DNA of 64,000 nt, taken from contig JAKOGI010000084.1 in NCBI GenBank assembly GCA_029747015.1, positions 951,001 to 1,015,000 on the forward strand, in the 5' to 3' direction. The first letter of the stretch is position 1, and every line of letters starts with the position of its first letter. The position numbers were made by a program, and so were the translations under genes. Shown here one piece after another: positions 1-11,530 of this stretch. This stretch comes from Carnegiea gigantea (taxonomy: Eukaryota > Streptophyta > Magnoliopsida > Caryophyllales > Cactaceae). The notes beneath the pieces were generated by a model that did no database searches, had not been told where the DNA came from, and worked only from the letters and a program-made list of their open reading frames with translations.

Positions 1-1597
1 CAATACTTGGAGTGTGAGTGCGATTCAAGACTTGTTAGAAAATAGACATCGGGGCCTTTTCATCCATGTATAATTTATAGAAATTGGAGCTCATTTGTCT
101 GGTTAAATTTGAGCTAGAAATGAAGTAAAATATTCTGCCCATAAACTGAAAATGAGTTAATGTGCTGGTTTTGGGAGGATTAAGTGGTTAATTCCTTATT
201 TAGAGCTACTATTTGCCCAACTACCTTTCCTAATACTACTTGGACCTTCATAAGCACCCCAAGTTAATATTAACCCAGGGAGACCTAGTCCTTAACATAG
301 AGTCAATATTGGGCCAATTTGATTCATGACCCTCATTAGTGATAGTAGGCCTAAGTTCGGGAGTTGCTCCGCATCAGTAGTTACCACCATAAGGGAATCA
401 ACTTGCAACCAAGCCCTTCACAGGGTAAGACCACACGCAATTTTTCAGTCCATGCAGCATTGCCTAAAGTCAACCTCGAAAGAGGTGCAAGCCCCCAAGT
501 TCACATCACGCTATATAAGTAGTTTTTTATAATAACTTTTCTAAAATTAAATTTTTATCCCATATCTTTTTTAGGAACATCCCCCAAAAAAGACACCGAA
601 TAACTTTGTAAACCTTTCATGAGGCTGTGTCACCTAAAAGGTAAGATGAGATGGAAAGTTTTAGCAAGGCTATATATAACGAAGTGAGATTACTGATTAT
701 TCTTCTAGAATAACCTTTATTACAATTATCCTTAAATAAATTATTAGTTACTTCTAAATTTAGAACCTGTTGTAAAGTTATTAATTTTCCTAGATGTTTA
801 AAAAGTCACTTATAAAGAAGTTCCTCTCACTCTATTTTTTCATATATAAAAGTTTTACTCGAACATTTATGTAAGATAATCTCTATAAATAGGTTTGGAG
901 GGAAAATTAAGAGGGAGTCTATTATTTTATATATAAGGATTGTATTATGAATATTACTAAACTATTTCAATTGATAAATTTTTTAATAGGATCATCTTAT
1001 CTTAAAGAGGGAAAGTTCTAATTCTATTAAATTGGAAAAAGAATAAGTAAAAAACCTAAAAACTTTAGCTAAAAAATTATTTCGTTAAAGCTTCCTTTTT
1101 AAAACTAATCTTAAAAACCTAATGACTTAGAACTTTTTGTCTGTTAGCTTTTAAATTCAGAAAGACGAATTTCAATACACAATTTTTTTTTTCCTTTTTT
1201 GGACTTTTTTCTCTCTGGGTGCCAGACAGATGAGACAATCTCACTCCAACAACTCTATTTTAGGACGATTATCAAATTCTAATTCTAATTCATTTTTCCT
1301 TGGGGTTTAAATTATATAAAATTCGAGATCTACAGGTCCGAATTATCATATATGGAATTGCTTAATTATTTGTGTCCCACTTTCTCATGATTCCTCTTTC
1401 CACAAACTTTAAAAAAAAAAAAATTCTTAGATGGTGTTTGGTTATGGGCTATTTGGATAGCTTGTTGATCAAAATTGGCTGTTTGGGAACATCTTGACTA
1501 TTTGACTAAGTCAAACAATTATTTTAAGTGTTTGGTTAATAGATGTTAAGAGTGACTTTTTGGCCCTAAAAAGTCATTTCTCAAAAAGTTAAACCAA
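1..1597. other. intergenic, no gene recognised
   Basis: AT-rich DNA with no convincing ORF on either strand. The only open frame near the left end (326-532) is short and resembles nothing I know. A phrase of the type GTGTTTGGTT near 1434 is typical of the ends of plant TIR elements. It may be the left end of a larger decayed element that encloses the hAT-like MITE, but I could not find a good partner end. Confidence 0.5.
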
Positions 1598-2029
1598 GGC
1601 CATGTTCGACAACAGCATTTTGGGTAGCGTTTAGTGTTTTGACCAGGTCAATATACTAATTAGTTAATTTTTAGTGTTCGGTAAACTAGTGTTTTAACTA
1701 GCATTTCAAATTGCGTTTAGCATTTTAAGCAGCGTTTTTGAAAAACTAATAGTATTAACGTTTGACATTTAAAAGTAGCGTTTCATATTTTTTAGCAAAA
1801 AAATATCCTTTAAAATTTTATATTTGGAAATTATCTGTTTCTTTTATTTCAATTTACAAAGATCAGCTAGCATAATAGCTAAATTTACTAGATACGTTAG
1901 TTTCAACCGCTAAGCTAAATAGCTATCCGCTAACAGCTAAATTAGAAATGCTATCCGCTACCTAAACAGCTGTACGCTACCTGAACTACTATCCGCTATC
2001 TAAACAGTTAATTTTGTCGAACAGAGCCC
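1598..2029. mobile_element. hAT-like MITE
   Basis: The two ends are inverted repeats. GGCCATGTTCGACAA at 1598-1612 pairs with the complement of TTGTCGAACAGAGCCC at 2014-2029. The interior is non-coding and repeats CTATCCGCTA-like blocks between about 1920 and 2000. TIRs of the form GGGC(T/A)-TGTTCG are common in non-autonomous plant hAT elements. I could not define the 8-bp target duplication, so the superfamily is an inference. Confidence 0.5.
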
Positions 2030-2700
2030 AAGCAGCTTTTTCAAAGGGCTATTTGAATTTTGGTTTTCAAATGACCATGATGCCCAAAAGATTGGCTTAA
2101 ATTACACCAATTTTCATTTTCAATAAAAAAGGTTAAATCATTTATATCAATTAGTTTTACATAATAAACATTTGAAATGTCATGTAAAACATTGCCTCAT
2201 ATTGAAAAATAAAAACAAACTAATAACAAACAAATTCTATATTCAAATAAAAAGCAAACAATGTCATGGATAATAATGTGCAAATTTTACTTTGTAATAT
2301 TAAAAAGAAGATTAGATAAACACAATTACAATTAATAAAATAGGATTTTATGAATAAATGTTACTATACATATTACTTAAATTTTAATTCATAAATATTG
2401 AGAAGAAAATTAAATACTAAAGAATAAAAATCGTGTAAATAAATGATAAAATAGACTTAAGGGTAACAAAATAATTTTATCAAATAACTTTTACATAAAA
2501 GATCAATTTACCAAATAATTTTTTCAAACAGCCAATGCAATTAACTCATAGAAACAGTTGTTACAAAAACCTAACAACAAACAGTTGTTTGTTACATAGG
2601 GCATTTGTTCAAATTCCGACACATCATTGGCTATATTTAGCTAGTGTTTGGTTGGAAGGAAAATGATTTTTCTGGAAAATCATTTTCTGTGAAAAATGGC

Positions 2701-3000
2701 TTTTCAAGGAAAATTGATTTTTATGTCACATTTTTCGTTGTTTGGTACAAGATAAATTCCTTCGTTTGGTTAACATTTATCTCTACCACAACCATTTAGT
2801 CAATCTTTTTCGTCATTTAAATAATTCAGTTGATGTTTTCCCCATTTCCATGAAAAAGAGGAAAACATCAACTGAATTATTTAAATGACGAAAAAGATTG
2901 ACTAAATGGTTGTGGTAGAGATAAATGTTAACCAAACGAAGGAATTTATCTTGTACCAAACAACGAAAAATGTGACATAAAAATCAATTTTCCTTGAAAA
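2701..3000. repeat. perfect 141-bp inverted repeat with 18-bp loop
   Basis: Bases 2701-2841 are exactly complementary to 2860-3000. I checked this in ten-base blocks across the whole arm and found no mismatch. The loop is 2842-2859. The right arm matches a unit of the tandem array that follows it, so the left arm looks like a recent inverted copy of one array unit. A transcript would fold into long perfect double-stranded RNA. Confidence 0.9.
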
Positions 3001-3001
3001 A

Positions 3002-3540
3002 CATCAAGTTTCGATCTAAACCGTTGAAATTGTTTTAGTGACAAAAAACATCAACTAAATTTGTCTAAGTGGTGAAAAATGTCGATTGAATTGTCGTGGT
3101 GGAGAAAAATGTTAACCAAATGAAGGAATATCGTGCTCAAAATCTGAATTTGAGCATATTTTAATATTTCCTATCCGATGATCAAGTTTCGATCCACATT
3201 ATTAAAATTGCTCTAATGGTGAAAAATATTCATTGCACTGTTTAAGGGGCGAAAAATATCAATTAATTGTCTTTGTGGAAAAAAAAGTTAACCAAATGAA
3301 AGAATATCAAACTCAAAATCTAAATTTGAGCATGTTTTAATATTTTCTATCTGATAATCAAGCTTCGATTCAAACCGTTGAAATTATTTTAGTAGCAAAT
3401 CGACTGAATTATTTTAGTGACAAAAAATGTCGATTAAATTATCGTTATGGAGATAAATGGTGATTAAATGAAAGAAATTTGAATTAAAAATTTATGTTTG
3501 AGTTTATTTTAATATTTTCCATCGAATAGTCAAGTTTTGA
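3002..3540. repeat. ~176-bp tandem repeat, about three units
   Basis: The phrase TCAAGTTTCGATC or a close variant recurs near 3004, 3182, 3358 and 3530. Between these, the blocks GAAAAATGTCGATT and GTTAACCAAATGAA(G/A)GAAT recur in the same order. The units are diverged from each other, unlike the perfect hairpin next to them. Confidence 0.6.
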
Positions 3541-3743
3541 TCCAAACTGAAATCGAATTTTACACCTAAATTTCAGCTGAGCATATCATTAAAGAGTTGA
3601 ATGAAGAAAATCAACTTTCCATCTTCTTGAAAAGGAAATCATTTTCCTCCACTGGGGGTAATTTTCCATCCTTTGTTGTACCAAACAATAAAAAATTGAA
3701 AAACTATTTTTCAAAAAAGTTATTTTCCCCCAACCAAACACTA

Positions 3744-4132
3744 CATTAATTTGATATATGATATCAATGCTTTGAAAGGACCGGGGGGTGGGGGGAGGGA
3801 GGGGGTGTTAAAGTCAGTATGTAACGTTCCCTACCTACTCTAGCTCATAGAGCACATCGGAAGCATACATACGCATTTCTAGGAGGAAGCAAGTGGGTTC
3901 AACTGTCACTGTAACAAGTATAGCTAAATCATAAAGAATCAATAATGCTATCGCAGAGATGTATTTCACCAAATATGAGATTACAAAAATAGCATTCCCT
4001 AGCTACTCCACCTTACACAGCTCATTGGATTCTATTTTAGCTACAAAATGAATCTCACTATAACATTTCGTGCCACCAAAATTCTCAAGTGACTCCTAAA
4101 CTGTTCTACCAGCACCTCTGAGATGTGACAGC
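3744..4132. other. 3' flank of the carrier gene
   Basis: No ORF. It contains a G-rich stretch at 3782-3807. On the minus strand it lies just after the stop codon of the carrier gene and probably holds its 3' UTR and polyadenylation site. No single AATAAA-type signal stands out. Confidence 0.4.
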
Positions 4133-4247
4133 TCAATTAGGAGAACTAACTTTTGCTGCCCTGCGGTTTTCCTCCACAATTCTTTGGTACTCTTTCTCAC
4201 CGGCAGCAATTATACTTTTGACGGTGTCAAAGGTTGTAAGCCTGATG
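4133..4247 (-). CDS. carrier exon 10 (C-terminus)
   Basis: Starts after TTGCAG, completes a Ser codon and reads IRLTTFDTVKSIIAAGEKEY, then a basic tail ending VSSPN and TGA at 4133-4135. Open. The SIRLTTFD block is the conserved last helix of the family. Confidence 0.88.
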
Positions 4248-7200
4248 CTGCAACTCAGAAAAAAGGTTGCAGAGATTCATCTCATCAAGTGGGTCAAGAA
4301 GTATCAGAGCAAAAATCAATGCCAGTTAAAGACTATCGAGTGTAGCAATCTCAGAACTAGACGGTGCAAATTGGTCATCAGGGTCAGGTTCTCATCAGGT
4401 CAATTCCAGATAAGGTTGGCATGATTTCATGATGTTGGAGTGGGACAAGCCCAAGTCAGTTTGCTTTATGTTCAGGTGATGCTCAAATCTGCCGTATTCC
4501 AGGTTGGATCATGTATGGATCAGGTGAGTATCTCATGTTGAGACAATATTGATGTATATAAGTTATTAACCTTTCCCTTAATAATTACTGTCAACATATG
4601 CATTTCAGGTATGGTTCATAATCGGCTCTGCCCAACTTCTGGTGAGTTGAGTTTCAAAACCGGTTGTGTTGGGCTTAGGTTGAAATCATACTACTGTTGC
4701 GTTTAAATCACGTAAGGTTTAGCCAGGTATACTGGGAAATCCCCACTATTCGTAGTGCCCAAGACCAGCAGCATTCTGAAAATTTTCACCGGTACAGATG
4801 CACCAAAGAGAAGGTTAAAGGGTGGAATTCATTTTGGAAAGACTTTGCATCAAAATTGATGAACTCAGAAAAGTCATTTCCGGGAAGGGGGGGGGGGGTA
4901 GGCGGAAAGGGAGTGACAATGCAGAAAGAAAACCCAATAGAATGGAGCAGAGGATAAATAGGAAGGCCAGTGATCACAAACCTGCTGCTAGGTAGGGTTT
5001 TCAAGGCATTGGGCAAAAACCTCTATATAACCCTAACCAGCCATCACGCGCTACAATACCTGCAATTGTGAAGAAACCCGATTGTAATACATGGGCTTGT
5101 GGTACTTAAGAGAGATGAATAACCTTAATAAAGCCTCACATTTTACCATGCTGAGATGTAAAGGAAGCAATAGAGTGGGAATTTCAAAAAACAAACAAGG
5201 CAGTTGACTGTATTGAGCAACTCAGCACCTAATTAACGTCCAAAATTCTCAACCCAATCACGCAATTGGAAGAATATCTTAAACATCCCAATATGCAACA
5301 ATTTCCAGAGCATCAATCTATACATCCATATAGCAACTTTGCTTGGAGGTATTTACTACACCTGCCTATTCTGCATAAAAATATTCATGTCAGGCACCTG
5401 TATTGGACCCAGGACACTTCATATGGATATAGACACTTAACACTCCAATTAAGCTAAAACGATCTCAAAAAAATCTAAAATAAGATAAACTGGCCGAAGT
5501 CCACGTAACATACTGACCTAACCACAACTCCACTAAGCCAAACAATTTGGCTATCCTGATCATTAGACAATACCCACCATGTATGAGCTACACAAATACA
5601 AATACAGAATACATGACTCTAACCCTCTCACTGTAAGAATTTTGAATCATGCATAATAGTTCCAAAGCTCACTCTCTCAACTCAACTAAAATCACAATGA
5701 CCCCCCCCAAAAAAAAGAAAAAAGAAAAAAAAAGGGAAGTTGCTGAAGAGAAAAGGAAGCATGAATTTTACTTCCCAAGTAACACCACAAAGGTTACCTG
5801 GAAAGGCATCAAGAACGGACTTGTATGGGCTACCCTCATTTGCATTTGCCTTCTTATAGTATCCAAAGGATAGCATGTGAGTGTAGCGAGGGTAGCTGAC
5901 ACCAATGCTGTTGCCAAGGATGTTTCAGGCCTCTCCTGGTACTTCTCTGTAAAGACTTCTTCACCCTAATAACACAGAGAACTCCTTCCAAGATTAACTA
6001 ACTGCCACACTGAAATTACTCAATCAATCGAGGCCCTAGAAAGTACCAGCAAAAAAAGAGTGCTCACAAGTCAAAAATGCAGAAGTTCACAGCAATGTAG
6101 GGTGCTATCCCAATAAGAGACGGGCCAAGACCATTATAGAAAGAAGCAATGCCTTCCTCCCTTAGCATGCTTAAGGCAACCTGCAATCAACTTTATGATT
6201 TAGCCCTATGAGATCTCAACTTCTTAAGCACAGAAAAACACAGAAACCCAACTGACCTCACCTGAGACATAGTTCTATGTCCAGTCTCAACTGCTAATCT
6301 TAGCCTCAATACATCCAGAGGATACGTCACCTAGAAGAAAACAAAAGAGTATAACATGCATGATAACTCCTTCCACAGGATAAGTGTCCCTTTACACTAG
6401 TAAATAACTTCCACTCTATTTCTAAATAAAATTGCTTTCCATACTCCACTTGTTTTTTGGGTATATTTTCAGATTCAGATAAAAAGATGTAGAACACAAG
6501 ATACATGAAGTCATATATGCATGCTACTTCTGTAGTTCACAACCTTACAAGGGACTCTTTAATATTCAAAGGGGAAAGGCTTAGGTCATGAGACCATGCA
6601 CGTCATAAAAACAGCTAGTAGGGCTTACATAAGTCACAAATCATAATAATGTCACTCACAAGAGTGGATGTCATCCCAGCACAGGCACCAGCAGCCAGTC
6701 TTCAATAACCGAGAGTTCGCCATCCTTTCCCCGAAAAAGTCTCTAGAAGTCCAAACATTATGTACATCAAACAACTGAAAGGATTGCAGATTGTAGAATG
6801 TAGCAAAAACGAAGTGGGCTTCAAGGATAACCTTGTAGGTCTCATAAGAAAAGAGCTGGACTGCACTGTAAGGTATGATGCGTATCACCTGTAAGAAATA
6901 AATCTTGCGTTAGTGGCATAAAAAGACTGCTTTTCTCAGAGGCATCTGGGTTTTTTTTTTTTTTGGGGGGGGGGGGGGGGGGAAGAACCTGAGGAAGTTG
7001 CCTTTCCAGTACCCTTTAATACCTTCATCCTTTGCTATTAGAGTAATGGCCTGCAAAGTTCAGGTCCAACAGGAGCCTAATTAGAGGTGAATCATACCAG
7101 CATTGAGCCGCAATTTCATGAAAGGATTAACAAATATGAACGTCAGACAATGTACACGCACCATAACCTTACCCCCTGAAAAGTTGGACTGTACACTATC

Positions 7201-10200
7201 AAGAGCTTGATTATAGATCCACAGCCTCCAATATTTGAATGCCTCAATTTAGACACAATGGTGTGTTTTAAGATTGAAGTTTCCTCCTCCAACATGAAGA
7301 GATTTCTTACTATCAGCTCACATAAACTCAGCCTAAATATATATGTTGGCCACCAAAAAACTTGAAACCTCTCTTCTTTCATGCTCCTCCACCCCCCCCC
7401 CCGCCCCAGCCCTGCCCCCACCCAAAAAGAAAGGAGGGGCAAACATAAAAAGCCTTCACAGCTGATGACTTTCTATTTATCACACAAAATTTCTATAACT
7501 CAGTTTTCACATCTCATAGTCTGCCTCCAAGTCTCCAACAGACTTCTGAAGTAAGGATCATAATTTGGAATCCAGCATCAACTATCAAAGTTTCATCTAC
7601 GTAGCTAATTTCATTTTTCACACAGGTTCGGATAATCCTTTTTTTTGGGGGGGGGGGGGAGCCGGGGAGGTATATGGCTTTTTGAACAGCAAGAGCTCAA
7701 GCATAAATCCCTCCTGATTTTTATTTTTATGTTTTTATTTTAGGCAAGATCTTATTGGCCTTAGAGCCCCAATACATGTGTTGCTCCAGATATAATGCAG
7801 GCGAGACATAACTAATGTCTACTTTCTGTAAGATACAACAATGAATGATAATGAGGGGGTAATATCATGACTCTTGAGTCAAGAATCTCCTTAACAAAAG
7901 AAGTTAAAGAGCCTATACAAGTGTATTTCCTGGAACATCCAAGATGGCCAGCATAGCTTGATTACACAAAGTTCTTACACATTGAAGCTTCAAAAATAAT
8001 ATCCTATTCCACAGGTGTGTTATGGAAACAACTATGCCTAGTTCATACATTACTTTTAGATGATTAACCAATACAAAGAGGTGTTATTTGATGCAGAGAT
8101 GTGGGACTGTTGCTTTTGATGGGAACTGGTAGTAAGAGCTTTTCTTTCCCTTTCTTTTCTTTTTAAGGATTTTTGGGGTTTCCTTTCTTTTTTTTTGGGG
8201 GGGGGGGGGGTTGGGTGGTTGCTCAAGAGGAGAAAAAGTAGGTGCTAAAATTGTTTTTGAGAATTTACTTCTACGTGAGAAATAGTAGAACAATAGTATA
8301 TCCCTTTTCAAGGTAATCACCAGTCTTAACTGCCATTTCAGTGATGCATGTCATTCAAATGATCCAACTTAAGACATGGTGTTATACAATTCAAAAAAAT
8401 ATTCCTTAACTAACCAAAACACAATCACAAAAAAGGATCTTAGCTAGCTTAGCTATTAAAAACCGGGGGGGGGGGGGACATCCGCTAGGACAGTTAAAAG
8501 TCACTTTTGGACAACCTTTGCAATTTCAATATGGTGGACTACATAAAAATGCCTCCCTAAATGATTCTTTGCTTTCCTTCTACGGAGTATTAGGCAAATC
8601 AATGGATTCTTATCTAGAATGCAATTGAACCCACATCTCTAAAATTTAGGGAAAGCTACTACTTCTACACTTCAGGCCTCGAGGCAAGACTACACCTTTG
8701 ATAGCCTATCTCCCAAACACACCTTGCCTGGAGGGGAACTTCAGGGTCAGGATATAAAATCTGAAGGCTGGAGGTAATAGTAGGGATCGTAACCTATGTC
8801 CAATCCTCCATTTTCCTCTGTGGCTCCTTTTGAACCCGTGTAGACCCCAACGCCCCCCCCCCCCAAAAAAAGAAAAAACCCAAAAAAAAAAGTGAGCAAC
8901 CTTAAAGAGATCAATGATCAGAAATAGTGCAGCATTCTAAAGAGTGGTAGAGTATAATACTACATTACTACCAAGCTAATAATAACATTTAAAAAAGGTG
9001 CTAGAAGTGATCAATCTCAGGCAAAAAAACTGAAATGAAGGAAACAAACCTCAACAAAGCCAATTGCCTTCTTTGTGCTTTCTTGACCTACTTGTACTCC
9101 ATGGGTCTGCATGACACATGAACACATCAGACTATTTGCTGATTGTATTTAATTAACCTTCATTGAATAGGACATGTAGAAGACAAGGTTGCATTTAACC
9201 AATGCATTCAAATCTCTGCACTCATATTCTCAGGTAAATTTCACATCTTTCACATTCAAGTTCTTCAAGGGAAGTTATAGACACATAACCAGCTACGTTG
9301 ATGTCTTAAGCAGAGGAATATATGACAGACAATGGAACAGGGAAATAGAAGGATGTAGAATCAGTATACATGTAAACATAGCATGCCAGGCCGGATTCCG
9401 CATTCACCTTAGCAAATTCCAAACTAGACAGGATTGTCTGACTACAGTGAAATGAGATACCTGTCATTGCAGAGGTGACCAAATAACTACTTGGTTAAAT
9501 TAGCTTCAAACTGGTCAAGGTTGTTGGAAGATTGGGACCTAGGGTACTAGCGTGTCAATAGTCATCAGCTTCTCTTCCCTTTCTATGATACTCTAGAAAG
9601 AAAAGAAACAACTGAATAGCCCATTCCTGCAACTGCTGCTAAGAAAAATCTATCTGCATAACTCTCTCTCTGCATCCATCATGTTTTTGGAAAATCTTGG
9701 AAACATATGAAAATCACCACTATGCTACTGACAGTACCATATAGCTGCAAAAAGCTTTTCAATCAATAAATAACCAAATTGATCGTTGAAAATTTAATAA
9801 TAGGACATACAAAATGGATAGTTTAGACAATAGGACAGACAGTAATTTTCCACGAACCATAGGCAACAGAAACTTAAATGGGCACCAAACAGACAACATG
9901 GCATTAAGATCTGGCGTTCTCCCTAAAAGTATACCACTTCTAAAAACAGTGAAATGCTTGTATTTGGTATAATTCTTGACCTTTTTGGTTTACCAACCTT
10001 CCAAAGGGTAATCCTCATATTCAAAGCCTTTGATACATCCAACTTGTCAATAGGATATTTCATGACTTGCAAGATACCTATTTCCATATGATGATTAGTA
10101 CATCTTAAGTGTGCGAAATTTGTTTCCAAATGCAACACTAATCCTCCACTTACGAGGAAGGCTTAGGCAAGACAACGTATCATATATACAAGTTCATTGA

Positions 10201-11530
10201 TATGCAAAATCCCGAATCCATATATATGGTGATGGAGGTCAGAATCTTGCTATAGGGATAAATCCACGAACACAAGTGACCTCTTGCACCACTCAACATT
10301 ATTATCCCATCATTTTTTGGATCCTCTTACACCACATGTTGATTTAACTCACACTCACATAAGTTTATATTTTGAAGAGCTTGTGACCTATTAACACCCT
10401 ACCGAAATCAATTACACTACCTCCTCACTGGCACCATAAAAATTGTTTGGAACAAAAGCCGACATCATTTGAATTCACCATTCATAAGCACATTTCAAAT
10501 GAAAATGTATACTCAAGTTAAAATAACTACATGATGCTTTTTGAATTTGACGGCTTATCACTTTGTCATGGTCGGGTAACATTCCAATTCACATAGCACT
10601 AAGACCATCCAGGAAAAGGTGCACAACGGGGTCTAACCTGACTACCTAACGATTAAGCAGCAACAATGCACATAATCCAACAACTAATCTATACAATGGT
10701 TGTTTTAAGGATACATATTCCTCCACACAGCCTGTCCAGTGTTCAAACAAAAGAGCAAAAGGACAAGATTCCCTTACATTAAGATCCATTTACGTATATT
10801 TAAGTCCTCAAGCCTACAATATAGAATAATGAGTCAAAATAAACAAATCGAAAAAGGGCCGGGGCAAAAAAGCCCACCGATTCTCCACTTAACAATACCA
10901 ACAAACAAGCATGCCAACCGTTCAGCAATAATCAAATACCTGGAACTCTCGTCAGAAACCAATGCAAGAACAGAAACAATCAAGCAATGAAGAACAAAAT
11001 GATGAAAGAATACCGAAAACTTGAAAAACTAATTAGAATTTGCCCATTTCATGTCTTAAATCGGACAAAGTCAAAAGCATCGAATTTTGACAGATTATGA
11101 AATACCCATCAAACTTAATCGAGAGAAAACGTATTAAAAAAACCATCAACATCAAAAAACAAGAAAGAACTACCTGCATAAGAAGCTTAATTCTATCAAG
11201 AGGGGCAGTGAAAGTTTTAGCCGCAGCTCCGGCAATTGCGCCGGCGGCAAAAAGTGCTGCATCTTTGGGAACAAGCGCCACAAACGCAAGAGGGTGTTGG
11301 ACCAACTGGGCAGTGGTGGGCGCAAACTCGGCCTCCTCCCTCTTCCCATTTAGAGTGAGACAGGCGAACCCATTTCCACCCCCTTCTCCGCCATTATTAT
11401 TGAGCCATTTGGCCTTAAATTGGTGCCTCTGATGGCGCTTGAAATCTGCGAGCTCGATGGGTGTAGTCGCATTGCAAGTTTCAATACCGGGAATTGCTCG
11501 GTATGCTAGAATGGCTTGATTTTGTTTCAT
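4133..11530 (-). CDS. TAAC/PAPST: TAAC/PAPST-family chloroplast ADP/ATP (PAPS) carrier, 10 exons, five 1-nt deletions
   Basis: Mitochondrial-carrier-family protein of the thylakoid/envelope TAAC (PAPST1)/PAPST2 type, known to exchange ADP/ATP and PAPS in plastids. Three Solcar signatures are visible: PLDRIKLLMQ in exon 1, YPLDVLRLRL in exon 6 and YPLDTIRRQM in exon 8. Exons run 11530-11174, 9106-9050, 7050-6989, 6888-6832, 6742-6660, 6330-6262, 6180-6068, 5965-5798, 5059-4982 and 4247-4133. Every junction is GT-AG. The spliced length is 1,159 nt, where about 1,164 would give 387 residues, the usual family size. Exons 3, 5 and 9 each lack one base and exon 8 lacks two, so the frame breaks at residue ~139. 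The start at 11530 is preferred. An in-frame ATG at 11653 only adds a low-complexity Q/N/P run. The frame breaks may be assembly error or a very young pseudogene. TAAC versus PAPST2 is not decided; the C-terminal EKEYQRI-type end looks closer to PAPST2. Confidence 0.85.
4982..5059 (-). CDS. carrier exon 9 (1-nt deletion)
   Basis: 78 nt where 79 is expected. It reads IVARDGWLGLYRGF, then loses frame at a T run (five A on the plus strand at 5015-5019 where six are needed). Beyond this LPNALKTLPSS is read in the next frame. Acceptor TTGCAG, donor GTTTGT. Confidence 0.85.
5798..5965 (-). CDS. carrier exon 8 (two 1-nt deletions)
   Basis: 168 nt where 170 is expected. The frame is lost after VKKSL near 5949 (C missing from a CC pair) and again after RRQMQMR near 5833-5835 (GGGG reads GGG). 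Between the two breaks the third Solcar signature CYPLDTIRRQMQ is clear in a shifted frame. Donor GTAACC intact. Confidence 0.85.
6068..6180 (-). CDS. carrier exon 7
   Basis: 113 nt, open, coding VALSMLREEGIASFYNGLG and then PSLIGIAPYIAVNFCIFD, transmembrane segment 4. Donor GTGAGC splits the next Leu codon two bases in. Confidence 0.9.
6262..6330 (-). CDS. carrier exon 6
   Basis: 69 nt, open, coding VTYPLDVLRLRLAVETGHR followed by TMSQ. It carries the second Solcar signature. Acceptor TTCTAG, donor GTGAGG. Confidence 0.9.
6660..6742 (-). CDS. carrier exon 5 (1-nt deletion)
   Basis: Starts RLFRGKDGELSVI after CTAG and ends at the donor GTGAGT. It is 83 nt where 84 is expected. One G is missing near 6703, after which the family sequence GRLAAGACAGMTSTL can only be read in the next frame. 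Uncorrected, the frame reaches TGA within the exon. Confidence 0.85.
6832..6888 (-). CDS. carrier exon 4
   Basis: 57 nt, phase 0, coding VIRIIPYSAVQLFSYETYK, a strongly conserved helix-2 segment of the TAAC/PAPST family. Acceptor TTACAG and donor GTTATC are both intact. Confidence 0.9.
6989..7050 (-). CDS. carrier exon 3 (1-nt deletion)
   Basis: Codes for AITLIAKDEGIKGYWKGN and is then out of frame. The exon is 62 nt, whereas family alignment and the phase-0 exon 4 require 63. A C is missing in the GGC-AAC-TTCC stretch near 6994-6999. Joined to exon 4 as it stands, the reading frame meets TGA at the junction. Confidence 0.85.
9050..9106 (-). CDS. carrier exon 2
   Basis: 57 nt, phase 0 at both ends, CAG before and GTTTG after. 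It codes for 19 residues beginning THGVQVGQES and ending KKAIGFVE, the matrix loop between helices 1 and 2 of this family. No frame problem. Confidence 0.88.
9107..11173. other. carrier intron 1
   Basis: A 2.07-kb intron between exon 1 and exon 2 with GTAG at the donor and CAG at the acceptor. The open frames inside it on either strand are short and unrecognised. No clear transposon was identified. Confidence 0.6.
11174..11530 (-). CDS. carrier exon 1
   Basis: Starts ATG at 11528-11530 and ends in CAG before GTAG. It codes for an N-terminal extension without obvious domains (a possible plastid transit peptide with a GGEGGG stretch), then LVQHPLAFVALVPKDAALFA, the first transmembrane segment and the first Solcar motif PLDRIKLLMQ. 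Open throughout. Confidence 0.88.

Larger units (their letters stand above)
2642..3743. mobile_element. 1.1-kb foldback/TIR element (non-autonomous)
   Basis: The left end TAGTGTTTGGTTGG (2642-2655) is exactly complementary to the right end CCAACCAAACACTA (3730-3743). Similarity continues inward through AT-rich sequence with GGAAAAT-type blocks. There is no coding capacity. Inside lie a perfect hairpin (2701-3000) and a roughly 176-bp tandem array (about 3002-3530), so the element has grown by internal duplication. The superfamily is not settled because the target duplication is unclear. Confidence 0.6.
4887..8864. repeat. cluster of poly-G/poly-C tracts in carrier introns
   Basis: Eight homopolymer runs of 8-18 G or C lie within 4 kb: 4887-4898, 5701-5708, 6965-6982, 7392-7402, 7647-7659, 8197-8210, 8465-8477 and 8853-8864. 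Several are joined to a T run, giving T(n)G(n) on the plus strand (near 6965, 7647 and 8197), or C(n)A(n) (near 5701 and 8853). I saw no G/C run of this length elsewhere in the window. Confidence 0.85.

Noticed and set aside
1433..2610. A larger TIR element enclosing the hAT-like MITE
   Set aside because: The candidate ends share only short words and no target duplication could be defined.
11097..11432. Plus-strand 111-codon ORF opposite carrier exon 1
   Set aside because: It is a shadow of the real exon on the other strand and matches nothing known.
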